From Nevskia sp. (GTDB taxonomy: Bacteria > Pseudomonadota > Gammaproteobacteria > Nevskiales > Nevskiaceae): DNA of 64,000 nt. Below the pieces are notes generated by a model. It made no database searches and had not been told where the DNA came from. It worked only from the letters and a program-made list of their open reading frames with translations. The DNA lies in assembly GCA_023229645.1 (NCBI GenBank), contig JALNYU010000007.1, forward strand, positions 124,001 through 188,000, given 5' to 3'. Position numbers and translations under genes: made by a program. How positions within the stretch are numbered: the first letter of the stretch is position 1; every line of letters begins with the position of its first letter. Below are positions 9,468 through 17,320 of this stretch, piece after piece.

Positions 9468-10220
9468 TTAGGCGGCTTTCTGCAGCGTGCTGCCAATCTT
9501 GTCTTCGTAAAGCTCCTTGAAATACAAGGCGAGCACCGACTGATGCTCCGCGAGATAGCGCTTGAGCGATTGAATATCGTCATCATTGCGGAGCAGGAAG
9601 CGAATTGCCGCCCACACTTCACCGGGGTGGTCGTCGTTGATATCGGTATGTGAGTGCGAAATCTGCCCGCCGATATTGTTCTCGCCAACCGACTCCTTCA
9701 GCGCTTGGATTTTCTTCGGCTCCAGCTTGACATTGACGTACTCAACCAGATACGAGTACGCAACGACACCGAGCGGTCCCTCGTGATCCAACAGGTAGGA
9801 GAAATAGCCCGTCAGTAGCTTCGTCGACAAATAAGGTTCGGTAGCCAAAAACTGCTCGCGACTAACGCCAGCACGGACGAGGTCTTGGATGAACAGCTCG
9901 TCGTGGAGCATTTCTTCGCGCTCATAATTAGCCCAGATCTGTGCCGCTTCCGGGCTACGCTTGGCGATTTCGGCCAATGCCTTCGATTCCGATACCCGCA
10001 GCAGGCGAATACGCCACGCGGTTTCGATCAAATGCCGACGATAGTATTCGGAATCAACCGTCTTACCTTCCAGATGAGCCGCATACGGCACTGTTTCATA
10101 CCAGCGTTCGATCTGACCATCGATAATTGTGTCGACTTCAAAACGCAGCTTCTCCGACGCCAAGGCGTTCAGATACGGCATCCGGTTCTCGAAGCCCACA
10201 TTCTTTACTCTGTTAAACAC
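9468..10220 (-). CDS. Heme-oxygenase-like (HDO) diiron-type protein, HDO1
   Basis: The all-helical product is 250 residues long from a GTG start with an AAGGAGAG ribosome-binding site. Carboxylate/His motifs include EREEMLHDE (about residues 100-108), YLVEYV (about 158-163) and HTDINDDH (about 191-198). It belongs to the heme-oxygenase-like fold of nonheme-iron and PqqC-type proteins that oxidise or fragment amino acids and fatty acids. The usual HxxxDxxH helix reads HTDINDDH, so Asn occupies the Asp position if the alignment is right. A UndA/SznF-type oxygenase, a cofactor-less PqqC-like oxidase or a non-catalytic partner are all possible. It sits between the ferredoxin and ATP-grasp genes. 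Confidence 0.75.
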   Translation of the reverse strand: MFNRVKNVGFENRMPYLNALASEKLRFEVDTIIDGQIERWYETVPYAAHLEGKTVDSEYYRRHLIETAWRIRLLRVSESKALAEIAKRSPEAAQIWANYEREEMLHDELFIQDLVRAGVSREQFLATEPYLSTKLLTGYFSYLLDHEGPLGVVAYSYLVEYVNVKLEPKKIQALKESVGENNIGGQISHSHTDINDDHPGEVWAAIRFLLRNDDDIQSLKRYLAEHQSVLALYFKELYEDKIGSTLQKAA

Positions 10221-10272
10221 GTTCTCTCTCCTTGATAACAATCAACAGCGTAGCGCCGATTTCAGTCGGCAT

Positions 10273-10575
10273 TTATTCGGTATAGTCCGCAACGCGGATC
10301 GTCGTCTCACCCAAAACCCGACATTGACAGGCCAGACGATAGCGATCCCCGGCGTATCCAAGTTCTTCCAAAAATGACGCTTCGTTCGCCTCTTTTTCGC
10401 CAAGATCGTTGATGCCTTCGATTACTTCGATGGCGCAAACGCCGCAAGCACCAGCGCGACATCCGAATGGAATAGATAACTTTCCGATCAGCTCATATTC
10501 AAGATCAGTGAGCGGCGCATTCGCCGGCAGCCAAACTTCCGTTTTGTGCGGCATCAGCGTAACTTTGAACAACAT
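10273..10575 (-). CDS. Plant-type 2Fe-2S ferredoxin
   Basis: The 100-residue protein shows the ferredoxin cluster loop CRAGACGVC (Cys-x4-Cys-x2-Cys at about residues 39-47) and a distal Cys pair in LACQCRV near residue 82. It has the length and beta-grasp pattern of a free-standing 2Fe-2S ferredoxin. Its place between two heme-oxygenase-like genes suggests it passes electrons to one or both of them; that is inference from context. No ferredoxin reductase is encoded in the cluster, so a host reductase would be needed. It starts 59 bp from the right inverted repeat and may depend on promoter activity there or on read-through from HDO2. Confidence 0.92.
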   Translation of the reverse strand: MLFKVTLMPHKTEVWLPANAPLTDLEYELIGKLSIPFGCRAGACGVCAIEVIEGINDLGEKEANEASFLEELGYAGDRYRLACQCRVLGETTIRVADYTE

Positions 10576-10634
10576 GATTTGCGTTCCAGGTCGGGATTTT
10601 TCAGCGGCGGAAAAGCAGTCCAGCTAGCGTTTAT

Positions 10635-10840
10635 TTATTGATCCGGCCATTAAGTAGTTGAATAAAGACAGTGCAATGCCAAACCGGATGCGGCACTTCC
10701 GAGAAAGCGAGAAATGGCCGGATCAATAACAAAGCAATTTGATTTTATTATTAATTCGGCCACTCACGCCGTCTCGAAAAAGTGCGATCTCAAATTGCCG
10801 CGTAGCACCGCGTTCAACTATTTTGTGGCCGAATCAATAA
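10635..10840. repeat. Right copy of the ~206-bp composite inverted repeat (MITE-like)
   Basis: This is the reverse-oriented partner of 2449-2655: unit B' at 10635-10729, an 18-bp spacer, and unit A' at 10748-10840, each bounded by the 16-bp TTATTGATYCGGCCAY-type inverted termini. It lies between the HDO2 and ferredoxin genes and overlaps the HDO2 3' end, supplying its stop codon. Confidence 0.9.
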
Positions 10841-11792
10841 TGACGGTATCCATAACCGTCTTCGCGCCGGCGTAGTAGTCCTTTTCAATCTCGTAGCGGG
10901 TCAAGCAACCGATGCAAAGCTCACGAATGGCGCTCGGATTATCGCGGGCCAACGGCAACAGCACGCGGCTGACCAACTGCTTGCCATGATTGGCATCAAC
11001 CGTAATATGGAGATCGTGGTAGTAGGTAAACTCTTTAGGAACGTTATGCCGCTCCATTCCACGTATCATTCGCGAGAATCGGAATGGCACCGTTTGTTCC
11101 AATAGCGTTAATGTGCCAAGCAGCCGCGCTGAATACTGGCGACGCAGCGCATACATCAAGAGCAAGTTGCCATTTTTTAGCGCGGCGACCGGTATCAGTG
11201 CGGCAACATCGTGGCCTTGCATCTGTTGATTAAAGAAGGACGCTGCGCGAACAAAAACACGTGTGTGCATTTCTTCGAGCTCGCCCAACCCCATCTCGTC
11301 CCAGAAATTTTCCGCCAGCGCCAGCTTCATATCGCCCGACATGCCGATCTGTGACAGCGCGATAATGTCGTCGAATTTGCCGTCGACGTGCGCTTCCAAT
11401 GCGCAGAAAAACGCCACTTGCGCCAACGACGCTTCCTCGGCAAGAAAATCAAAAAATGGCGCAGTTTCTTTGCGGTGCTTCTGACGCAGCTCGATATACC
11501 ATTCTTCGAACTGTTTTTCATTCCCAGGCAGTGCATTTAGATCAATTCTGGACTGCTCATATTCGCTCCATTCGTTTTCGACGGTGAGAATATGTTTGTA
11601 TTCCATCGTCGTCGGAACCGCTGCAAAGTCGCCGGGAGACGAGAGCTCACGCATATAAAAATCGTTAAGCTCTTTTTGTGTCGCCTGCGTGTTGCAACGT
11701 AACTCGGCGCCCTTTCTAACCGTCCCGATGGCCCCGCCTAAAGGCCTCTTTATTGAAGCTGATTTTGATGCTGATTGCGCTTGTGCGTTCAT
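10818..11792 (-). CDS. Heme-oxygenase-like diiron oxidase, HDO2
   Basis: This 324-residue protein matches the iron-containing redox enzyme group (Haem_oxygenas_2-like). Recognisable parts are CALEAH (Glu near 133), AENFWDEMGLGELEEMH (Glu and His, about 160-176) and the canonical HxxxDxxH helix HITVDANH (about 262-269). Together these supply a full set of candidate diiron ligands. Such enzymes use O2 for N-hydroxylation, desaturation or C-C cleavage of amino or fatty acids; the substrate here is unknown. The ATG at 11792 is chosen because GGAG lies eight bases upstream and the longer ORF start lacks one. The final residues IIDSATK and the stop are encoded by the right inverted repeat, so the native C terminus was probably replaced. 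Confidence 0.85.
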   Translation of the reverse strand: MNAQAQSASKSASIKRPLGGAIGTVRKGAELRCNTQATQKELNDFYMRELSSPGDFAAVPTTMEYKHILTVENEWSEYEQSRIDLNALPGNEKQFEEWYIELRQKHRKETAPFFDFLAEEASLAQVAFFCALEAHVDGKFDDIIALSQIGMSGDMKLALAENFWDEMGLGELEEMHTRVFVRAASFFNQQMQGHDVAALIPVAALKNGNLLLMYALRRQYSARLLGTLTLLEQTVPFRFSRMIRGMERHNVPKEFTYYHDLHITVDANHGKQLVSRVLLPLARDNPSAIRELCIGCLTRYEIEKDYYAGAKTVMDTVIIDSATK

Positions 11793-12102
11793 CGCTGCGA
11801 CTCCGATTTTTCTCGTCGATCTATGGCTAGATCTTATTCTGGAGTCTTGCACCGACGTTAGCCGCAACATCTCATTTACTTGACTATTTGTCTCAACTTT
11901 AAGAAAACGACTAAATAGCTAGCAATGGCGCGTGTATCTTTGCTAATGGTTGCAGAAAATGAATAACTAAATTGCTCTTTTTGAATCTTGTAGTGAGTCC
12001 ATTTTGGAACCATGTTTTTGCGACATTAATTCTCTTTCATTAGGGCCTTAGCCGAGGCATCCCTTCTGCCAAGGCCAGCACAGAATATATTCCATCAATG
12101 CG
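11793..12102 (-). promoter_or_regulatory. Likely promoter region of the biosynthetic block
   Basis: This 310-bp AT-rich gap between the AraC gene and HDO2 has no ORF of note. It is the natural place for the block's main promoter. An imperfect inverted repeat, CTATTTGTC at 11884-11892 and GACTAAATAG at 11909-11918, is a possible regulator site. No convincing -35/-10 pair could be fixed by eye. Confidence 0.35.
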
Positions 12103-13152
12103 CTAGAGCCCGTGCTGGCGCAGCCACTGACTGTAATCTTGCACCGGCGAAAAACCCGATTTTGACTGCATAGGCGCCACGTGGTGACGGGCTTCTACGC
12201 ATTCCCTTGGCGTATAGCCAAAATAGCTTTTAAACGTTCGTGAGAACTGAGTATCGCTGCTAAATCCACACCGATACGCAATAGCGGAAATTCGTCGACT
12301 GGTCGTTGGCGACGCGATCAGTGCCGTTCGCGCTCTAATCAAGCGACAACGGCGGATATAGCAGGCGACACCGCCCTGCTCAGAAAACAACCGATATAGC
12401 GTTGACCGCGAAAGGCCCAGTTGCTTGCAAATGCTCTCTTGGTTTAAGTCTGGCATCTGCAGGTTGTCATCGACATAACGCTTGATCTTTTCCATCACCG
12501 AGCTATCGGTATCTGACCCAACAGCGTCGGCGCCGTTCGACTCCCCCGCGAGCATGCCGAGCAGTAGCGCTGCCGTCGCCTGCGCCGCGTGATTTAATTC
12601 ATAGAGGGTTAGCGTATTGATGCGATTGAATAACGACGATAGTACCTGCGCGAATACTTTGCTCATGTCGCCGTCGAGCATCAGGCCGTGCAATGGCGTG
12701 CTTCGGCGCACGATTAGTGCGCGCGGCACCGTCAAAACGATCACATCGCCCGGCGTAAGCTGCATGCAGTAGGGGCGGGCAATATCCAGCACAAATAGTT
12801 GATCAGGCTGCAGCCGCACCTGCTGCCCGTCGACCTCCAACAGGATGCCGGCTGAAACGCTCAGGCAAACGTAGTAAAAGTCAAAGCCGTCGTTCCGAAT
12901 GAGCGATGGCGTTCGACGTAAGGAATAGCACTGATCTAGCCTTTCTTCGCCAGCCGCAAGGCGCTGCGAACCAAATGAAAATTGCCCGAGTGGAACTTCG
13001 GAGTGCTCGTAGTGCAACAACTCGTTTCCCCGGCAGACAGGCTGCATTTCGCACAAAGCATTGTATGTGCGCCAAACATCCAATCTACTTTCCAGCGGGA
13101 AATCAAACGTTGAGAACCGGAAGCTCGCAGACTTTGCAATTTCGCTGATCAT
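12103..13152 (-). CDS. AraC/XylS-family transcriptional regulator
   Basis: The 349-residue product has an N-terminal cupin-like sensor of the AraC-binding-like type (about residues 15-200) and a C-terminal pair of helix-turn-helix motifs. These include LNQESICKQLGLSRSTLYRLF and the family signature IAYRCGFSSDTQFSRTFKSYFG followed by TPRE. It lies directly upstream of HDO2 on the same strand and is the obvious candidate activator of the biosynthetic block, probably responding to a pathway metabolite. That link rests on position only. The start at 13152 is an ATG. Confidence 0.9.
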   Translation of the reverse strand: MISEIAKSASFRFSTFDFPLESRLDVWRTYNALCEMQPVCRGNELLHYEHSEVPLGQFSFGSQRLAAGEERLDQCYSLRRTPSLIRNDGFDFYYVCLSVSAGILLEVDGQQVRLQPDQLFVLDIARPYCMQLTPGDVIVLTVPRALIVRRSTPLHGLMLDGDMSKVFAQVLSSLFNRINTLTLYELNHAAQATAALLLGMLAGESNGADAVGSDTDSSVMEKIKRYVDDNLQMPDLNQESICKQLGLSRSTLYRLFSEQGGVACYIRRCRLIRARTALIASPTTSRRISAIAYRCGFSSDTQFSRTFKSYFGYTPRECVEARHHVAPMQSKSGFSPVQDYSQWLRQHGL

Positions 13153-13257
13153 GGTTTTTCATCGGGCAGGAGAATCGACGACGCCAAACTCCGCAGCAGA
13201 GGCGAGCGGCGTCTTCGGATAAAGGCACTCAGTTCATTGGCACTGTTCGTATGCGGG

Positions 13258-14487
13258 TTATGGCGAGGCCACGGGCATGACGATGACCTCCGCGCGGTCC
13301 ACCGTTACCGCCCAAAATACCAATGCTAGGGCGCTGATTGCGGCGCCGAATAGGCAGACCCCGACCCAACCTTGGGCGGCATAAATCGCGGTGGAGGCTA
13401 GTGAACCAACTGCGCTGCCAATCGAATAAAACACCATGTAGCAAGCGGTTAATCGGCTCCGTGCCTCAGGGCGAACAGCGTAGATTAGGCTCTGATTCGT
13501 CACGTGAATCGCTTGGATAGCCAAGTCTAGGGCGACGATTCCGACGGCCAATGCCCACAACGATTTATTGAGGTGCGCAATGGCCAGCCATGAAAGCAGC
13601 AGCAAGCCGAGCGACAGGCCAGTTGTGCGTTGGCCCCAACCGAGATCAGCCCAGCGCCCCGCCTTGACCGCTGCCATCGCGCCGGCGATGCCAATCAGGC
13701 CAAATGCCCCAATAGCGGTGTGCGATAACGATAGTGGGGGCGCACTTAGCGGCAATACCAGCGGCGTCCAGAGAACATTGAACGCGCAGAACATAAGCAG
13801 CGCGATGACTGCACGTGCGCGCAAAACCGGCTCCTCCATGAGCAAGCGCGCCGTCGAACGCAATAGACTCGAATACGATAGCGAAGGACGCGGCGCCGTT
13901 TCGCTCGGCAGCAGCAAAAATAACGCAGCCGCAACGGCCGCTGTTAGCCCTGCCGAGCACAAAAATACCGCGCGCCAGCCCGCAATATCAGCAACCCAAC
14001 CAGCGACTACACGTGCCGTAAGGATGCCGAGCACCACGCCACTCGTCACGATACCGACGATCCGCCCTCGGCTGCTATCGTCGGCAAGCGCGCTGGCGTA
14101 GGCAACCAATGTCTGCGTGACGACAGCAAGCACGCCGACTGCGACGAGGCCACACATCAACGCCGCTGCCGTTTTTGCTGCCGATACAGCGATCAGCGCA
14201 AGCACTGACAGCAGCATCTGCCCCGTAATCAGTTGCCGCCGGTTCAGAAGATCGCCGAGAGGGACCAGAAAGATGAGGCCTAGGCCGTAACCGATTTGTG
14301 TCCACGTTATAACGGAACCGATGTAGGCTTTATCGGCACCGAACTCCGTGGCGATTGCATCGAGCAACGGCTGCGCGTAATAAACGTTGGCGACGGCCAG
14401 CCCACACGCGGTTGATAGCAATAAGGTCATCGGCCGCGATAGCACCGGAGCCGTTCTGGCAGATGAATCGACATGTTGCAGCAGCAC
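13258..14487 (-). CDS. MFS transporter, drug/metabolite exporter type
   Basis: The protein has about 409 residues and twelve predicted transmembrane helices. The MFS loop 2-3 signature is seen as PLGDLLNRRQLITGQM, and the N-terminal ANVYYAQPLLDAIA segment is typical of the YgaY/arabinose-efflux-like group. I chose the GTG at 14487 because GGAGG lies seven bases upstream; an alternative start lies at 14514. It is divergent from a TetR gene, the standard layout of a repressor-controlled efflux pump. It could also export the product of the neighbouring cluster, but it appears to form its own regulatory unit. Confidence 0.88.
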   Translation of the reverse strand: MLLQHVDSSARTAPVLSRPMTLLLSTACGLAVANVYYAQPLLDAIATEFGADKAYIGSVITWTQIGYGLGLIFLVPLGDLLNRRQLITGQMLLSVLALIAVSAAKTAAALMCGLVAVGVLAVVTQTLVAYASALADDSSRGRIVGIVTSGVVLGILTARVVAGWVADIAGWRAVFLCSAGLTAAVAAALFLLLPSETAPRPSLSYSSLLRSTARLLMEEPVLRARAVIALLMFCAFNVLWTPLVLPLSAPPLSLSHTAIGAFGLIGIAGAMAAVKAGRWADLGWGQRTTGLSLGLLLLSWLAIAHLNKSLWALAVGIVALDLAIQAIHVTNQSLIYAVRPEARSRLTACYMVFYSIGSAVGSLASTAIYAAQGWVGVCLFGAAISALALVFWAVTVDRAEVIVMPVASP

Positions 14488-14566
14488 GATGAACCCTCCG
14501 TAGTTCAGCGGCAAAATCTACGCAGCAGCACGAGGCAGATCTTGCTTATAATTATTTATCAATCGC

Positions 14567-14580
14567 TACATAATTATGTA
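14567..14580. promoter_or_regulatory. Perfect 14-bp palindrome, candidate TetR operator
   Basis: TACATAATTATGTA is a perfect palindrome in the AT-rich gap between the divergent MFS and TetR genes. TetR repressors commonly bind such sites to control both genes. Binding here is inferred. Confidence 0.55.
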
Positions 14581-14649
14581 ACTCGATTTCTTAGCGGCCT
14601 GTCAAGCTAAGCGTCCCGCCGTTATCCGCCCAGGAAAGGAACCACAAAG

Positions 14650-15243
14650 ATGGCCAGACCCCGTGAATTTGATCGCCAGGCGGCCCTAAAAGTCGCGATG
14701 GATCTCTTTTGGCAGCGCGGTTATGAAGGGGTTTCGGTGGCAGATCTCACAGCCGCGATGAAAATCGCCCCGCCGAGCCTGTATGCGGCATTCGGCAGCA
14801 AGGCTCAGCTCTACAGAGAGGTGCTTGATGCATATCAACGTCGGCCGGGCGCCGTCTCTTTGGTCGCACTGGACGACGCCGGATCCGTGCGCGAGAACGT
14901 TTCTGCGCTACTTTATTCCGCCGCGAATACCGCGACGGAGCTTTCCCCACCGCTGGGCTGCATGATCCTAAACGGTATGCTGGCCTGCAGCCGGGACAAC
15001 CTGGAGCTGGCCGACTTAACAGTAGAACTGCGGCAAGATTTGATTGAAGCGTTGCGGCGCCGTTTCCAACGCGCAATTCGCGAAGACGAACTGACCGCCG
15101 ACTTCGATGCAGACATCTCTGCCCGCTATTTCGCGGCGATCATCCAGGGTATTTCAGTACAAGCGCACGACGGCGCGCGCTGGCCCGAGTTGGTTGCGCT
15201 CATTGAACTCGCACTGGAAATGCTCGCGCCGATTGAAGACTAA
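14650..15243 (+). CDS. TetR/AcrR-family regulator
   Basis: This 197-residue protein has the N-terminal TetR DNA-binding domain (MARPREFDRQAALKVAMDLF, then SLYAAFGSKAQLYREVL as recognition helix and following turn) and a helical ligand domain containing LGCMILNGMLA. An AGGAAAGGAACC ribosome-binding region lies upstream. It is transcribed away from the MFS gene across a 160-bp gap that holds a perfect palindrome, so autoregulation and control of the exporter are likely. The inducer is unknown. Confidence 0.92.
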   Translation: MARPREFDRQAALKVAMDLFWQRGYEGVSVADLTAAMKIAPPSLYAAFGSKAQLYREVLDAYQRRPGAVSLVALDDAGSVRENVSALLYSAANTATELSPPLGCMILNGMLACSRDNLELADLTVELRQDLIEALRRRFQRAIREDELTADFDADISARYFAAIIQGISVQAHDGARWPELVALIELALEMLAPIED

Positions 15244-15702
15244 GTGCCGGGGCGGCCTAGGAACAACCCGGCACACACCAGAGCAAAGGTTCACGGCGGG
15301 TCGCTCCCGAAGCCAGTCGCAGCGCAGACAATCTCGGCGGAACTTGTGACTCTAGCGCTACAAGCAGGGGCGGTGAAGTGCCTGCGTGGCGCATTCAAGC
15401 GCTTATATTTTGGAAAAAGTCTTCAAAGTCTAGTCGCTGTTCGAAGATCAACGCTTCCCCGTACCGCTGCTCGCCGGGGATCGGGGCGTGTACACAGGAC
15501 TCGAGTCAGTGATCGAAGGCGGCTTCACCAAGGTGTCGAATAAGCTCGGCAGATGATCGGCTTCTCGCTTGTGAAACCGACAATCTGCTCCGCCGGACGC
15601 GGACCCTTCATCACGGGGCGATGCAGTCACAGTAAACGCCGGCTGCGATAGGGGCCGATTCCTTCTTGTTGGGTTCCTCTGTATCACCTTGATCGCCCAC
15701 AC
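15244..15702. other. Gene-free stretch between TetR and hsdM
   Basis: About 460 bp. Short ORFs are present but none resembles a known protein. It may be the scar of the restriction-modification insertion, although no repeat or integrase remnant was seen. Confidence 0.4.
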
Positions 15703-17175
15703 CTACGCCCCTTTCGCGCCCAATTCTTCCGCTACGGCCTGAAACGCCTCCAGCGCAGCCTGAAGGTTATCGACGATCTGCGCAGCGATCACATCGGGCG
15801 GCGGCAGGGTGTCGATGTCATCGAGGCTGTCGTCTTTGAGCCAGAAGATGTCGAGGTTAAGCTTGTCGCGCTTCAGTAGCTCATCAACACTGAACCGCTT
15901 AAACCGGTTGCTTTCCTTGCGCTTGCTGATGTTGCCGGCGCGATAGCTGGCCGCGAAATCGTCCAGGTCCGACACCTTCAGCGGATTTTTCTTCAGCGTG
16001 AAGTTGGTGTTGGTGCGCAGGTCGTAAACCCAGAGCGCCTTCGTGTTCGGCTTGTTGTCGGCGCGCGGTGCGTGCTTGTCAAAGAACAGCACGTTGGCCT
16101 TCACACCATTGGCGTAGAAGATGCCAGTCGGCAGACGCAGCAGGGTGTGGAATTTGAACTGCGTCAGCAGGCGACGGCGGATGCCCTCGCCCGCGCTGCC
16201 CGCCTCGAACAGCACGTTGTCCGGCAGCACCACGCCAGCGCGGCCGTTGCTCTCCATGATGGTGAGAATGTGCTGCATGAAGTTGAGCTGCTTGTTCGAG
16301 GTCGTGAACTTGAAGTCCCCGCGCTCGTAGCTCTCCTGCTCGGTTTTTACCGCGCCGTCATCGCCGATGACCCGGTAGCTGCTCTTCTTGCCGAACGGTG
16401 GATTGGTCAGGATCACGTTGTAGCGGTCGCCCGGATCGCTGGCCAGCGCATCGCCGGACTTGATCGGGCTCTCGCCGTTACCAATGCCGTGCAGGTAGAG
16501 GTTCATGCCGCAGAGGCGCACGACTTCGTCAACGATGTCCGTGCCGCTCAAAGACTGCTCACGGAGCTTGCGCTGATTACTGCGGTCCTGCGCGCCGGGC
16601 TGCTGGCGCATGTGCTCGTAGGCGGACAGCAGGAAGCCGCCCGTGCCACAGGCCGGGTCATGCACGGTTTCGCCGATGCGCGGGTCGATCAGCTTGGTCA
16701 TCACGTCAATCAGCGGGCGCGGCGTGAAGTACTGGCCAGCGCCGGATTTCACCTCGGCCGCGTTCTTCTCCAGCAGGCCCTCATAGATCGAGCCCTTCAC
16801 GTCAACGCCGATGCCGATCCAGGTTTCGTCGTCGATCAGCGACACGATCTTTTTCAATTTGGCCGGGTCGGTCAGCTTGTTCTGCGCCTTGCGGTAGATG
16901 GTGCCGATCAGCCCTCTCTCCTCGGCCAGCGCCTCCAGCGTGTGGCGGTATTGCAGTTCCAGCGCGTCCCCCGACAGCAGCCCAAGCTTCTCCCAGCGCC
17001 ACTTCGCTGGGATGATTGAGGGCTCGTTCAGATATTCCGTGCGCTCCTGGTCCATCTTCAGGAACAGCAGGAAAGTGATCTGCTCGATGTAGTCGCCGTA
17101 GCTGATGCCCTGGTCGCGGAGCACATGGGCGTAGTTCCAGACCTTGGAGACCAGCGTGCTGTAGTCAGCGGCCAT
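15703..17175 (-). CDS. hsdM: Type I restriction-modification system methyltransferase subunit
   Basis: The 490-residue protein is an N6-adenine methyltransferase. It has the HsdM N-terminal helical domain (VWNYAHVLRDQGISYGDYIEQITFLLFLKM), the SAM-binding motif DPACGTGG at residues 173-180 and the catalytic motif NPPF at 258-261. With HsdS it methylates the recognition site and with HsdR it forms the restriction complex. It is last in the minus-strand order hsdR, hsdS, fic, hsdM and is separated from fic by 145 bp of AT-rich DNA, so it may have its own promoter. Its first ~40 codons have a diverged second copy at 18451-18624. Confidence 0.95.
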   Translation of the reverse strand: MAADYSTLVSKVWNYAHVLRDQGISYGDYIEQITFLLFLKMDQERTEYLNEPSIIPAKWRWEKLGLLSGDALELQYRHTLEALAEERGLIGTIYRKAQNKLTDPAKLKKIVSLIDDETWIGIGVDVKGSIYEGLLEKNAAEVKSGAGQYFTPRPLIDVMTKLIDPRIGETVHDPACGTGGFLLSAYEHMRQQPGAQDRSNQRKLREQSLSGTDIVDEVVRLCGMNLYLHGIGNGESPIKSGDALASDPGDRYNVILTNPPFGKKSSYRVIGDDGAVKTEQESYERGDFKFTTSNKQLNFMQHILTIMESNGRAGVVLPDNVLFEAGSAGEGIRRRLLTQFKFHTLLRLPTGIFYANGVKANVLFFDKHAPRADNKPNTKALWVYDLRTNTNFTLKKNPLKVSDLDDFAASYRAGNISKRKESNRFKRFSVDELLKRDKLNLDIFWLKDDSLDDIDTLPPPDVIAAQIVDNLQAALEAFQAVAEELGAKGA

Positions 17176-17320
17176 TGCGTGCGGCCCGCCCGTTCAACGT
17201 GTAACAGCAAATCATTGTTTATATGATGTAAATTATAAAAATCCGGATTCGGATGTGATAAACGCAGGCAGCGGCAGCCTTAATTTAGGCCATCTTTTAA
17301 TTAATGCAAAACCAGTTTCC

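Noticed and set aside
12043..12080. Hairpin near the AraC stop as terminator
   Set aside because: Only a 6-bp GGCCTT/AAGGCC stem with a long loop and no T run in the right orientation.
15448..15702. 84-codon minus-strand ORF after hsdM
   Set aside because: No recognisable domain and no clear start signal; treated as non-coding.
16072..17019. 315-codon plus-strand frame
   Set aside because: Antisense to hsdM, with no ribosome-binding site or domain.
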